Notes under the pieces: model-generated
Told to the model about the DNA's origin: nothing
The model's input: only the letters and a program-made list of their open reading frames with translations
Database searches by the model: none
Made by a program: the position numbers and the translations under genes
Source of the DNA: Bugulina stolonifera
Lineage: Eukaryota; Bryozoa; Gymnolaemata; Cheilostomatida; Bugulidae
Assembly: GCA_935421135.1 (NCBI GenBank)
Contig: OW285195.1
Span: 6,982,701-7,046,700 of the forward strand
Reading direction: 5' to 3'
DNA: 64,000 nucleotides
Shown: positions 12,820 to 25,965 of the stretch, piece after piece
Layout of the letters: every line of letters begins with the position of its first letter
Numbering within the stretch: the stretch's first letter is position 1

Positions 12820-14990
12820 TGCTATTATATCACACAATCATTTTGTTTGTTTTAACAAATAAATAAAATAATATCTTATTCTATTATTTTAATAAATTAA
12901 AAGAAATATTGAACACCTAATATTTCCCCTCCAACTTAGAGACACATGGCTGCATTTACATGTTATAAAAAATATTTCATTTACACAAGCTAATTTTAAT
13001 ACACCTGAGATTAAAGCTATCTAGTTGTCAGCAGGCCCTATGTACATGTATAAACATATAAACAGTATCTCACCACATTTTACCAAAAGTATTCAATTGA
13101 AAATATAATATACATGTACTTGCACATCTTTAGTCAGAGAGAATATGCCTATAAGATACTTGATTGGCTCCCATCTCTGATCTCAATGAGCTAATTAATT
13201 GGCCTTCGAACAGGAAATGAGGTATATTCCGGCTTGTACAATAATTAATAACCACTCGAAATGCTTCCACTGAAATAGTTCTGTTCTGTTTTTTAAGAGA
13301 TATAAATTAACAATTTCATTTGAATTAGACTCTAGGGCCAGTTTCAGCAGTAATGCATAGGGTTTCATGCTCTAGGTTATGAAATGGGCACAATTTATTA
13401 TATAGACACATGTAGGCTTATCAATGTTGTTCATTCTTAGAGAATGAATATGCATATGTAAATCAATCGCTAAATGTAGTCTAGTATGCACTGTACTTTC
13501 ATGTGGGAGATGGGGGTTTTAATCTTGTAAAGGCCACCGGTGGTGTTAGGAGGAGCATCTGCCATGCTGTACCTTTACCATGCTGCTGGTGAATACTCAT
13601 TCTTTATCCAAATTCGGAAAAAAATTTCATTTCTATATAGGATTAATAATGGGAAGTGAAACCAATATAAATGTGTATAAAATGCGTAGTATATATATGT
13701 AAAATATACTTGTAGCCTAATTACAAACCAACATCTTCAAAACACCTTCTTTGATGAATATATCCATGTTAAAGGTTGTGGTTATGATTTATCCACAGCT
13801 TGAGCGTATCCTTCATGTCCCATGTGTCAAGCAGTTGTAGGTCATGTAATTGTAAACCACACAAGACTCTGGTAAGTAGCAGTAATAATAACAGTTAGTA
13901 TACCTCTGTAGAGTGCTTGAAAGACTTCATTCTGTAATTCTGGACTATGAAACAGGCTGGTACTATACATCGATCAGTGTTCATATTGGTTACAACTTAC
14001 ATGTACATCTGCTATCACATTATTTACATTGATAGCTCAACTGCCTTTAGCAGATAATATTATATATATGCATTACAAACTTACTGTTTATAGGAAGGAC
14101 ATAAATTTGACTGTATTCAGTATCTGCTGCTGCTTCTACAGTACATATACATGTACATTGCATTGAGTACGAAGAATCCATGTAATTTGTGGTGTTCGAT
14201 GCTGTGAAATATATTAACTGCATTTATTTAATAATAACTGTTCTACATGTAGTTGTCCTAAAATATTATTTTTTTTAATTGTTCTAAAGCTTAAAAATTA
14301 ATCTAAATTCACTTTATAAAAATCAAAGCAGAATTTTGAGGTTATTTAGCTGTCAGGCATGATATAATACGATGCAATCCTGCTAAACTTACTTAACCTC
14401 ACTAGTTGCTAACGAGTGCCTCAAGAGCACGAGTCAGTTACCTTGCTATGTATAGTTTGTAATACAACCTCTGACGTAATACTACTTATGCATTACTTGC
14501 ATGTAGTGTACATGTATGTACTACTGGTATTCTGTCATCTTATTATGGACTTACTGCATCATTGGATAGACATAATTATTTTTATCTTTGCATTCAGTCT
14601 GTGTTACCGTGGTGGTATTATTGTAGTACTCGGTTACTTCTTACTGCATTGTGAGATTAGAAGATTACTCCATTGCTATTATACAAAATTGTATTATTGT
14701 ATTACTTGCATGTTACCATGTTTTTGCTATTGTATCACCCTACCACTATTCACAGTATTATTGTTATCCTATCCGTATTACTCTATCACTATTGACTGTA
14801 CTACTAATATACTACTAACTCTATTACTGCATTATTGTATTATTGTATTACTATATTGTTGTTTTACTGTGTTACTCTATTACTTTATCACTATCCGATG
14901 CGTTACGCATTACTACTATATTATAGTGTGTAGATTAAAGTGGATAATCTCTCATATCCTCAACAGAAGCACCATGTTCTGCCGGGACCA
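12820..14990. other. Intergenic: end of copy 2, SINE-like fragment, pyrimidine-rich repeat
   Basis: From 12850 to about 14010 it matches sequence after gene A. A SINE-like fragment (GGAGGAGCATC motif) lies at about 13485-13570. About 14600-14900 is an imperfect TATTACTGTATTA-type repeat, which by itself makes a long but meaningless ORF rich in Leu, Ile, Tyr and Cys. No gene seen. Confidence 0.5.
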
Positions 14991-15049
14991 GATAATCCCA
15001 ACAAAATGGTGATGTAACCTCTTGTTATAAGCACTCGACCTACATGTGT

Positions 15050-15123
15050 CTCAGCATTAGCAGGTTGGCAGCGGTGAAGTGTAGATACACAGACATTCAT
15101 CTTACAGCAATATCCAGCTAACT
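15050..15123 (+). other. Probable non-coding first exon of gene C
   Basis: A consensus donor ACT|GTGAGT follows 15123, and the next acceptor (CTTTAG at 15510) lies 14 nt before the gene C start codon. The arrangement matches the non-coding first exons of genes A and B. The left boundary is a guess. Confidence 0.4.
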
Positions 15124-15524
15124 GTGAGTATTAACACAAACTGAAGATACAATTGTAGTAAGATTTAGTATTTTTTAGAGTTGTCTTCTTGTTCTATTGC
15201 AAAGTGTTAATACTCTATTAAATACAAGAATGTAAAGTGTATAATATATATATTAGATTTATGTAATAACATATACATGTACAGTGTACATAGATGGTGT
15301 GATGCATACACTGTTGTGGACTACACTGTTGTATATACGTGGTTTATACTGTATACCCCACACATATACAATATAATTATGTACATGTGCAGTATGTATG
15401 CCTACATTTATTTGATCTACGGCCTGATTAACCCAAAGTCTTGCATAATTCATTTGCAATATTAATGAATCTACAATGTAAATAAATATGGCTGTGTGTT
15501 AATCTTTAGGTAAAAGAGACTAAA

Positions 15525-17536
15525 ATGAGAACGGTAGTCCTGGTAGCTAGTTTGAGTGTGGCGCTGCTGTCATTGGTTGCTGCTATAAATGGACAGCTGG
15601 TGGGAGGAGCCAATGAGGCAGCTGTCGGTAATAGCGAGGGAGTTCAGACGTTAAACAAAGGAAGCCTGGGTGTCAGGAGTTCTAATAGGAACGGAGTGAG
15701 AGCAGGTCTAAATGCTGGTAGAAGTCAGTATACTATTAGTTCATATATAATGTGGAGGGGCGGGTATTTCCTGTTTAAGGACCACAGACGAATGAGATAT
15801 AGATGAAACTATCTATATTTGGCACAACTTAAGTAATTATGTTAGTTTCAGCACGGTAAATTTTATTTTCTAATGTATGTTTGTACGGTGATGCTACAAC
15901 CCAACTAATTCAATGAAAAGTCGCCATGAGGCTATGCAGAGATCAGAATAGTGGTTCAAGCGTCACAACTATAAGATATGTTATTAGCATACACAATATG
16001 CTGAAATGATTGCAATGAAAGTTTATATAAAGTAGCAAGCAAGCATACCAAAATAAATTTAAAAAATTCACAGCACCACTCTACTAGGATAACTAACTAT
16101 GTTATATGAATAATAACTATTTTGTATAATGTACACTATATGCACGTGTAGCACACTTACATATGCACGTGTCATGTAAATTTTTAGACAAAGGTAGAAG
16201 AGCAAGAAGGAGAAACCGAGCAGGTGCACAAGTATTCGCTAACAAGAAAGATCACGCTAACTATGATGAAAAAGAGGCTTTAACCGAAAGTAACAAGATA
16301 CGTAAGTTGCTCCGTACATACATGTAATGGCCAGTTATATTTTTTTGTTGATAACTTAGAAATGTTGCGGGCGGCCAATTGATTGCACCAATCTTGTCAA
16401 GGCATCAGACCTAAATGTAATTAGATGCCAGTAGAGGAACTGCTAGGTGAAAGCCAAATGCCACTCAATGTCTTTTTACACTTTCCCTTGACTTTTATTT
16501 TTCTTCAAATCAAGACATTAAATTTTGTTTAAGATTAAGTTAATCTGAGTATAATCCATGGATGCAGAAGAGATAATCCCGTCAACCCTTGAACGCTCTT
16601 ATCTGAACCTCTGTTATAGAGTTGGCCCTGAATGTAGAGAATAAAAAGAGTCAAGCTAAGGCTATTAGTTACAATGCTGGAAGCGCTGCCGCAGCTGGAG
16701 CTCAGTTGTTCGAGGTGAGTCACATGTCATGCAAAGAAGGAGGTAACCGTATACAGCGTGTTTGTTACGTAGCTTTAATAGATGGAGACCTCTGTTTGAA
16801 ACCCTCAGGTTGACATAAATACAACCAGGTGCATTACTGCACACCGTTTTGATAGTTAAATATTTCACCAGCTCAAAGGCAAATAAGAGGTGACACATAA
16901 ATCCTTCTTAGTGCTTGACTATTCCAAGTGAAATTATACTGGCAGGAGTTATCCTATCAGTAAATTGAATGATGAGTACACGCCCACTTTGTATTATCCA
17001 GCTGCATTGCTGCTCTTTAGCCTACTATAATAATCAAAGAGGAAGTACGTGTAGGTGTAACCTGGATGTTATTTCACGTTTAAACGTGTGATCGACTTGA
17101 ATTTGCCTCACATTTGAATAGCACCATATGCAATTCACATCTTGACGGTGCCTTATAGGTAGAACTCTGCATGCAATGTATTGAAAGGGGGAGAAGTTTG
17201 TGTTGAATTTTCATGACCTCTCTAAGCAATGTAGTAGAGAATAGAGGTAGAGAGATGCAAGAAAAAAGCCACTAATTTTATTATAATATACAGGAACAAG
17301 AGGAAGAAGGGGAAGAAGTGGCCAATGAGCACTTACAAGCTGAAGAAGAGGCTGTGGACGATAACCAATTCGCTCTTGACGGGATGCAGGATAACCGGTT
17401 CCAGGCATTTGGAAATCAATTTGGGCAGCAGAGAGGAAACTTTCAGGGAGCCAATGGCATTGGTACCTTTGGTGGCGGTGGCATTGGTGGTCCAATGGGC
17501 AGCTACCAGTTTCAGCCATTATTCAGGAGGAGATAA
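15525..17536 (+). CDS. Gene C: secreted basic-acidic protein of the same family (216 aa, 4 coding exons)
   Basis: Coding exons 15525-15723, 16188-16301, 16620-16714 and 17294-17536 join in frame with phases 1, 1, 0. The third coding exon is 95 nt, as in all five genes, and the second is 114 nt, as in D and E. The signal peptide covers about residues 1-23 (MRTVVLVASLSVALLSLVAA). A strongly basic stretch (GRRARRRNR) follows near residue 68, then an Ala-rich part (LALNVENKKSQ...), an acidic stretch (EQEEEGEEV) and a Gln/Gly/Phe-rich end finishing LFRRR. Multiple Arg runs could be cleavage sites for furin-type proteases, which is an inference. No known domain is recognised. The start codon follows an acceptor at 15510. 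Confidence 0.75.
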
Positions 17537-18124
17537 CTTCAACAAATTTAAACATTCTTATACAATCATGTAGATTGTGTATGATACGAATGGCTAAGAC
17601 TGGTATAAAAGTTTAAATCCCATGCAGAAATCTGTTTTACATTATGAAGATTTTGTTGAAATGGTATCTACAATGAATCATGCTGCATACACATGTACAT
17701 TGTAGCATTGTAGCTGTTTTTACTCCTATATTATAAATTAAACTTTTAATAATATTCAGCAACTACTAATGACCCTCTGAAGCTGTTCTTTCAATCATGT
17801 TAAAAATGTCGTTAATTTACATGTGAATTCCCATCAAGTATTTAAATGTTTTTTTGTACAAAATACAACTCTTCATTGATATTAAAGTGATAGAAATTGA
17901 GCTAATACAATACATATTACTATTTTTCCTTCAGTATCATCCTTCCTCTAAACTGCAAACAGAATTTCATTAATGGTGCTATCCACATTGTATCTGCTTT
18001 TGTTTAAAAATCTAAAACTATTAGTATTATTACCCTTTTTAGTTTAATTCAAAATAAAGTTCCATTCCTTCTACAGTCACGGTATTTTATTTATGTGTGA
18101 TCAAAATAATGGTTTTACTCTATA

Positions 18125-18168
18125 AGGTGTCTTCCCGATGCCATCACCCCACAGTCGCGAAGACACTT
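18125..18168. mobile_element. Tiny inverted-repeat relic related to the MITE at 54703
   Basis: Left end AGGTGTCTTCCCGA and right end TCGCGAAGACACTT form an inverted pair over 44 bp. The ends match the termini of the 271-bp MITE at 54703-54973 (AGGTGTCTTCGTGACCT). Probably an internally deleted member of the same family. Confidence 0.45.
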
Positions 18169-20779
18169 ATTAAGAATGCGATAGTTACTAAGCTATTACA
18201 TTCATGCGTACACGTATATACATGTAGTTCATGGATACATTGCCTCTGTTGATAAACTAGTAATTGTCAGCCCAAAGGTATTATCGGCAGCACTAGTTTC
18301 TGTACCAATCGCTGCCACCTAGTCAACTAGGATTATTTCTATCTCGTACAGATTATATTATATCCGGATTATCTAGTTAAATAGGTTCATAATGAAGTCA
18401 ACAAATGTGATAATCTTTTTATCAGGCCCTGGCAAGTCCTTATTCCGCTGTCGAGGGTAGATTCTACGGCCTACTTGCCAATATACTTGAGAATCTGAGT
18501 TTTATATGCCTCTGTTCCACTCTTTCCATCTTCCCTCCGCAGTTGACACAGTGAGGCAGGGTTTCAGAGGTATTAATGACTAGAGGAACCAGGGAAGTGC
18601 AATCAGTCAATTAAAACCTGCTATTTATTGTTGAAATTATTGACACATTAATACATAATTATTACACTACATTTACTAGTATGTATCTTGTCATACGTAT
18701 TATATTATAATAGTTTCACAAGGACAACTTATTGCTCAGCTCCAAACCTCAGTTCCCCACTTAACTCTCATGGGCTCAAAAACCTGCCCGTTCAGTGTTT
18801 GCCTAAAGTAATATTAATTGAAAACAATTAATATTGCTATTCTACACAGTAAAACCCAGTCATTCAGAGCACAACCATTATACAGAATGTTCACAATGTA
18901 ATAATGTGTATTGAAAAGCACTCACAAACCAGTAGCCAGAACATCTAGTACGCACAAAGTACAAGAAGCAGCAGAAAGGCAGCACTATAAAGTCATCGCT
19001 ATTGAAATATAAATTGTTCTAAGTGAACTGAACCAATATAGATAACTATTGCATTATGGGTAGTTAATATAATCATATTGTGACAATGCCCAACAAGCAC
19101 AGTTAAATTTATCAGTAAAAATTTTTGCTGTCTATGTTTATCACAAAAAATTATTTTTGGTAATTTCAACTTTGCTAAATATTACATGTACGATTGATTT
19201 GTAAAACTTATGTAACCTACATGTTATACATTGGCAGAAAACTGTATTACATTATACTATGCTGTGCACACTGTAAAACAAATAAGTAAATTAAATGTTT
19301 GTACATGTAAAATATTGCCATTAGCAGAGCCATCTAAAGTTATGTGTATGTGTTGTTCACATTGTTGCATGTCGCACACTTCTGTGGGCAACAGTGTACA
19401 ACTGGTTGAGTCCTTCTACGTACAGAAGTGTACTGCTCTATCTAGCAGTAACATTGTGAACAGCACACTGCACCGTGTTTTTGAACGATTTTACAATCGG
19501 ATTTTTTTTAACACAGTAAATGGTACATGTACTTGTATTCGTGAACCGACAGAACCACTGTGTTACATGTAGTGATCAGAGAGGGACAGAGATAGGAGGC
19601 CTTTCTACAACAGAATTTAATTAAAAATCATTATAAGCAACTTTATTGTCAAATAGTATGTCATAATGTGTAAGTGAAATTATTTAAGATGTTTGTGTAA
19701 GTGAATAGTAGCATTTGGTTTGGCTCTCCTAATATTCTGTTAAACATAGTTATTGAAATATTAGGATAAACAAATGAGATTAGTTAGAGGCTAAACAAGT
19801 AGTGAAATAATATTTTTTAAGTAGATGGATTAATATACCTGTAGTAGCCGGCTGTGTGCTCTTGCCTTGAGCATAGAGTGATTTGCGTCTGCAACTAGCA
19901 CTCAAACCAAACCGAGGCTCTCATAACTTTCAATCCGTCGATCAAAATACGACAAAAATGCTTCCACTATGTCTTTCTTATATACATGTATTCTCAGTAA
20001 ACTAAAGGACAATATCCCTGATGAAAGGGTGTAAAGATATTATTTGTCATGATAAACAATAAAATTCATATGCCATAATTTTATCTACAAAATTATTTTT
20101 CCATTTTGATTTGGCAGTCAAAATGGAATGTTCGGATAAATGATGCTAGCAGTAACAACTTGATGGTCAAGCCACCATTGACCAACATGCATGTAGTGTA
20201 TATGTACATGTATATGCATTGCTGAAACATGATAGTAGTAGACAGATTCTATCGAAGGTAAAAGAAGGTTGTGTTTTCAGATCCATTGATACACCAGCCT
20301 TACCCCCTTCCACTGCACTAAGTACCGTCATTTACTCATTGATTATTATGTAGTTGCTACTGGGGCTTTGCTGTATTAACCGGATAATCCGTGTTCCTTA
20401 ATCTCATTAACACAGGATCTGATTTTGGATTAAATGCTTTCACTTAATGAATTACAAAGGCAATGCTTACCCTATAACTAAATGCTTAGATAGTGTGGAG
20501 GTAGTAAGAGCTCCCCAGAAATTTATAAAAATATAAAGTAGGCTCAGAGGCTATTATATTCCTCAACATAATGAGAGTTTATTTAGTAATATAAGTTTAG
20601 CTTCTACCGATTTCATGTCATTCTGTAGAGTTAGGTCATCGGTGCAGAATCAATCGGTTCAGCTGGAATATTATTATTACTCTGTGATAGAATAGTAAGT
20701 AGTCTACTGACTGGTATACACATGTGCACTCAGATATATACATGTATGCTACAACATATGCATGTACTATCTGGTATTT

Positions 20780-20827
20780 GCGAATATATATCTATCTCAC
20801 ATACATGTGAGATAGATATATATTTGC
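20780..20827. repeat. 48-bp near-perfect hairpin
   Basis: Two arms of about 23 bp (ATATATATCTATCTCACAT and its complement) face each other around a two-base centre, with one mismatch near the outer end. It lies in an otherwise featureless spacer. The loop is too short for a typical microRNA precursor; a palindromic simple-repeat derivative or element relic is likely. Confidence 0.6.
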
Positions 20828-21339
20828 AATGCTATATACAAACAGTGATATAGTTACATTTATTATCCATCTCATGTATTTTGTGACATACATAACACAG
20901 TTCAACATTTACGACTCATGTTAGATAATCAGTTTTTGCTCTGAACTCAACGATTGGCAGCCTGTTACTTTCAAAGCAATATACCCTGCTTTTAGTTTTG
21001 TTTGAAAGTGGAAATATTAACATGTGAGTATATCGTACTTGATTTTGAAATAAAAACTATGTAACTTAACTCACACAACATAATGCATATTTTCTCTTGG
21101 TGATTTCTTTGCTTTTATAAAAAAGTGATAAATTAATTATCTATAATTTATAAAGAAATAAAATGTATTGCTTTGAACTGTTAGACTGCTTTGATATTGG
21201 GTATTGCATGCGCAATTGTACAGCTATTGCATTATATCACTCAATTGATCACCATTTATGTATTATCTATGTGATGTACCTACATGTGTGTGGAAAATCT
21301 CTACTGCTAATTGCATATATTTTGAAGACTATAGCTGAG

Positions 21340-23462
21340 ATGAACAAGCTGTTGCTGGCATCTGTGTGCGTGTTGTGCATTGCTTCTGTGAATGCCCAGT
21401 TTGGAGGTGGAGGTGGAAGGGTTCAGAAGAACGTAGGAGCCAACGCCCAGAGTGAAGTCGGGCTAGATGCACTGAAGCAGCAAAAACTGCGAGCAAAAGA
21501 GCAGAGACGCAAGAACAGGGCTGAGAGACTGAGGGCCAGAAAAGGTGAAGGATTGCAGCCAATAGACTGTGCAGACATGTGCAGTATATTTGTAATACTA
21601 GATGTATTATATACATGTATATCTATTCAATTTGAGCTTTTACATGATTCAAGTGAAATATTATTGTATCATATTGCTGAAAATTGTTTGAAAGACATGT
21701 AGATGAAATAATCACAGGACAAGAGAACATATGATACGTTTATTGTTTGGAGCTACATGTACATGTGTGAGCTGTCAAAGATGGAAACCTCCATTTTTTT
21801 ATACATCTCGATCATATACTATAGTTAGTTTGCGAACTTGTTTTCATCGAATTTCAGGTGAAGGTAATATTTCTAGTGGGTGCTGAGTTTTCCAAACAGC
21901 TGCCAGAGGCTGCTGGGGCTTCACATGCATGTGCTGTCTACACCATAATTATGTCCTGTGTGTTTACGTATTTTTTTTCAATAATTACATGATTATATGC
22001 ACCTGAAATTGTACACAGCATCTACATGTAAATTATACTCTTTATGTAGGCATTATTATGTAATAATTATGTAGTTTCTTCATTCCTATTTTCACAGCCA
22101 GAAAAGAAAGAGTTGAAGCAAGAAAAATGGCAAAAGGACAAGAATATTTTGACAACCAAAATTTCATAAACGCTGGAGTTAAGGGACACCATAAGCAGTT
22201 GGACAGCACTGGTAAGATTAGCAAAAAGAGTAAAATAACATAAATATAGAAAAGCAGATTAAAAACAAAATAAAATTAGGTGATTCTAATAAGTGCACAT
22301 GTAAATGTCTTTAAAGGCTAAGACAAGCGACATGTACTCCACAAACAAAATTCTGATAAATACCCTGATGCTGTAACCTTATGATTCCCAGTGCTACATC
22401 AGCATCATCCCTTCAGATTATTATATAGACTTCAATGTTTTATTCAGATATCGCCTTGAGTGACAAACAGGCGATAGATGCTATTAGTGACATTCAAATT
22501 AATGGAGCTGAGAAGACAGGACATGGATCACGAGTCTACATGGTGAGTAATAGGAGTGATCTGTGTTTGACCAAAATAATTTCTATCTGTTCTGCGATTG
22601 GTCAAATTGATGTCTATGTGTTCTGTGATTGGTCAAATTGATGTCTATATGTTCTGTGATTGGTCAAATCAATGTCTATATGTTCTGTGATTGGTCAAAT
22701 TGATGTCTATGTGTTCTGTGATTGGTCAAATAATACCTCCAGATTGGGATGGAAGCTCAAACTACAACACACTGAACCATGTTTCAATTACACAATTTGC
22801 TGTTAGGCCCAGTTGACAGACATTGGTAGCCTTAGGTATTTACATGGATACTTACATGAACATGTATGACTGGGCGATCAGGCTTGTGCTTAATCAAGAA
22901 TACAGTGTACATGTAGATAAGGTAACCTTTTTGCTTCAGTTTTTTGCAAAAACATAAGGCAATTCCGACATCTGACCTAAGGGGAATCACTTTCTGAGAG
23001 ATCGTAGTGTCTCTAGCCACAGATTTCTAACTGAGTTCACACCTCAGACAGTCACTTGTTGAATTTATTTGAATTATTAAAACAGCTGATTGGTATTGCT
23101 GGAAACAGAATAACATTAGTTATTGTTGCCTGTGATATATTGGAATACGTTTGTGGTAAAGAAATGATCTTTGAACATATTTAAAAAGTTTCAATCCACT
23201 AAAAATAGGTCACATACAAGTAGGTCACATACTAAGTAAGTCACATACTAAGTAAGTCACATTGGTAATGATTTAGGATGAGAATATTGGAGCCGCTGAC
23301 TACGCAGATGGAGCTTTGATGGCCGAAGGTTTGGAAGAGTCTAATGATGGTATGTTCATAGATGGAGAAGATAACACTGCCGTCAAAGCATTCGGTGGTG
23401 AAATGTTCGGATCCGAGTCTCAGGGATTCTTTGGCAGCGTGTTTGGAAGGAAGAAGAGATAA
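21340..23462 (+). CDS. Gene D: secreted basic-acidic protein of the same family (199 aa, 4 coding exons)
   Basis: Coding exons 21340-21544, 22098-22211, 22448-22542 and 23277-23462 join in frame with phases 1, 1, 0. Their lengths after the first (114, 95, 186 nt) are identical to gene E. The ATG follows an acceptor ACTATAG. The signal peptide is about residues 1-19 (MNKLLLASVCVLCIASVNA), then GGGGG. A long basic stretch (about residues 48-80) contains KEQRRKNRAERLRARK. Residues near 85-100 (QEYFDNQNFINAG) resemble NQFINGAQF in gene B, tying the groups together. The third exon starts DIALSD, the last is acidic, and the protein ends VFGRKKR. The longer ORF that begins at 21163 reads through the preceding intron. 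Function unknown. Confidence 0.78.
22589..22730. repeat. 31-bp tandem repeat in gene D intron
   Basis: About 4.5 copies of a 31-bp unit beginning TTCTGTGATTGGTCAAATTG. Each unit contains ATTGG, the reverse of the CCAAT box core. It lies just downstream of the 95-nt exon, within the last intron of gene D. Confidence 0.85.
23205..23262. repeat. Short tandem repeat near gene D last exon
   Basis: Three to four copies of a unit of about 17 bp resembling AGTAAGTCACATACTA, ending just upstream of the final acceptor of gene D (23276). The unit contains GTAAGT, a donor-like sequence. Confidence 0.7.
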
Positions 23463-23929
23463 AAATTTCTACTTTCTGACTAGAAAAACAGACTGTAGCA
23501 CAAATGTCATATTAAAAATCCTTTTCCTAGTTCGCGGTACTCCTAGTTTTGGCAAACACATCATGGTTTATTTTTATCCTAATTTTCTAACTTAATACGA
23601 TTCCACAATATTAAATTTCAACACACCAACTTTGCAAATATAGTATTATAATAATTTATTGCATACACTGTATGTATCTACTAGATTCTGTCATCAACCT
23701 ATTATAGTACATAATATACAAGTAATTACTGCCTGAGACAAACTTTTAAATTTTATCATGTAGAATAGTTTAAATTTATACTACTCTGTACTTTCATCTA
23801 CTGTGTGCATACTGTGTGCCTCATAGTTTACCAGAAGAAACCCACATCAAAAGTCACATATTTTGACTTTGTAATAAACCTTTCAAATTAGTTCCAATAA
23901 TAAATTTGTTGTTATGTAACCATACAACA

Positions 23930-24080
23930 CTACACACCACTATACCATACCACACCATATACACCACACCACACCATACCACACCATATACACCACACCA
24001 CACTATACCACACCATATACACCATACCACACTATACCACACCATACCACACTATGCTACACTATACCACACTTTTACTT
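23930..24080. repeat. CA-rich pentanucleotide-like microsatellite
   Basis: Repeated ACCACACCAT and ATATACACC words over about 150 bp. The antisense Val/Trp/Tyr-rich ORF here comes from the repeat. Confidence 0.85.
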
Positions 24081-25053
24081 AATTTGCATTATAAGACTGC
24101 ACTATAGCACACTTTACCGGATGACACCACGCTATATACCAGATACATGTGAATCGTTTACTATACAGATTGTAGTAATATTGATAATAATAAATATTAT
24201 AATACCAAAAGACACACCGTGCTGCTATACTGTGTGTGAGTGGACAGTGGTCATCTAGCCTCACTATCTTGTATCATAAACAACAGCTTTCACTCAAATC
24301 TATTTCTCAATTTTGCAGATAACAAGTTTCTTTTGTTATTCCAACCAATTATAATTCAGCAAATAGCTAAACTAGTCAAAACAATGGATTTTATCACACA
24401 TTGAGCTAGGCTGAGCATGCCTTCTCAAATCTGATACAAAATTTAATACAAAATTTAGGGTTTCAGTTCAATTCAATTTATCCAATATCATTCTATTTTA
24501 CACAGAATTTTATTTGTGTTACTATTTTACGGTCAATTATTGCACCCCTAGTTTCCTCAGTTTATTCTCAAAAATTATTTTACAAGATTATGGTTTCAGC
24601 TCAGGCTAACAGTTTTGTTATCTGAATATTTTGCTAAAGTAAAAAAGATCCTAATTTCGCACTGTCTTTATATGATTCCACGTTTTGCTGTAATTCCACA
24701 CTGTATACATAACCTTCCTTGCTTTGTTGTAAAACGCAATCTAGTTTCTTCATTTTCTTCTCATAGACAAAATAGTAAAACAGCCACTGAAATAACAAAA
24801 TTGCCCCATTAGCCAGTGAGGTGAATTCAAAGAGTGACCACTGATCATGACATTAGAACCATTACAATAGTACAAGGTAGTAAGGAAGCTACATAATGTA
24901 TACTTATAGTCACTAATATCGCTTGACGTAGACTACTTACATTATTCATGTGAGCAATGAACGTACAATCATACATTGCTATAAATAAAGACATAGAAAC
25001 AAGATGAATCACTTTCAGTTTTTATAATTTTACTTCAATTAATTTACCACAGG

Positions 25054-25144
25054 ATGCACTTGGTTAGCATCATTGGCCTAGTTAACGCTGAAATTAATTT
25101 TTACTGTTTGAACCAACACAAAACACTCATGGTGGACGCTGGAG
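25054..25144 (+). pseudogene. Exon-like fragment, possible relic of another family member
   Basis: An acceptor (TTTACCACAG at 25052) precedes ATG at 25054, and the open frame runs 91 nt to a consensus donor (GGAG|GTGAGT). It therefore ends in phase 1, as do the first coding exons of genes A-E. The start (MHLVSIIGLVNA) is only weakly signal-peptide-like. No matching 102/114-nt or 95-nt exon was found before gene E. It may be a decayed copy or chance. Confidence 0.25.
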
Positions 25145-25811
25145 GTGAGTGATGTTATCAGAGTCATTCAGTGAATAGTGTGTCTCCACACGTTTAGTAT
25201 TTCTCTAAAGTTATTTGTCTCCGACATGACTGAGTTCATGTAGAATCCTACGGAATGCTGACTGACATACTAGATTGTGGTGGAATTACTGACCTCCGAC
25301 CAAAAGTTAAACCTTATCTCCACGTATACATGTATTTGCACTATAGTGCATGTGACTTGATGCATTTCGCCGTTCGACTTTTCTATTAAACTTTAAAATT
25401 CAAATAGCCTGTGGTACAATTGTACATGTGCTTTTATATACACTGTACAAATATGTGCATTTATGTACCAAGATGTAAAGGTTTGCAACTGAGTATACAA
25501 TCATGTACTTGTAGTGAGAACACTTGGAGTGTACATGTATGTACATGTATGAGTTTAGTATTGCACAGACACAACATGCTGTGTGTAGTAATACGATGTT
25601 GAGGTTAGAACAGATACACTGTATGCCACAATTGGAAGATGGGAAATGTTTATTTAATGCTAGGGGGTTTGGCCATTTTTATATATACAATGTATATATG
25701 ATGAATTTTTAGCAAGGAATTTATTTTTGAGCAGTCAGAAACTTCTTTCAAATCCATGAAAATACCAGTCCCTGACTTACTGCTCACTAGTGAAGCTTCC
25801 TTTTTTAAGGT

Positions 25812-25965
25812 TTCTGAGCTGGTGTAGTGGTAGCATGTTCTGTTCCCTGTGCTAGGCGTGCTGGGATAACTTCATATTGTTTGTGAGGTTGACACAGTCA
25901 TATAATGTAACATTGCAGAATTACTGTAGCTACCGATTCCCACATCCCTCTGGTTCAAATCCCAC
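25812..25965 (+). repeat. Possible tRNA-derived SINE fragment
   Basis: A box-A-like GGTGTAGTGGTAGCA lies near 25820 and a box-B-like GGTTCAAATCCC near 25952. They are about 120 bp apart, too far for one tRNA, so this would be an interrupted or chimeric copy. Confidence 0.25.

Larger units (their letters stand above)
17537..21330. other. Intergenic, no gene seen
   Basis: Contains a 44-bp inverted-repeat relic at 18125-18168 and a near-perfect hairpin at 20780-20827 (both listed separately). ORFs such as 19231-19572 show no signal peptide, domain or splice pattern and have the local AT-rich composition. The promoter of gene D should lie in the last few hundred bases, but no clear TATA box was identified; TTTTATAA occurs near 21113. 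Confidence 0.45.

Noticed and set aside
14416..15012. 198-codon ORF rich in Leu, Tyr and Cys resembling a membrane protein
   Set aside because: Most of it is an imperfect TATTACTGTATTA repeat; the hydrophobicity is a by-product of pyrimidine-rich repeats. No splice or promoter context.
19231..19572. 113-codon ORF in the spacer before gene D
   Set aside because: No signal peptide, motif, splice pattern or duplication partner; composition equals the spacer.
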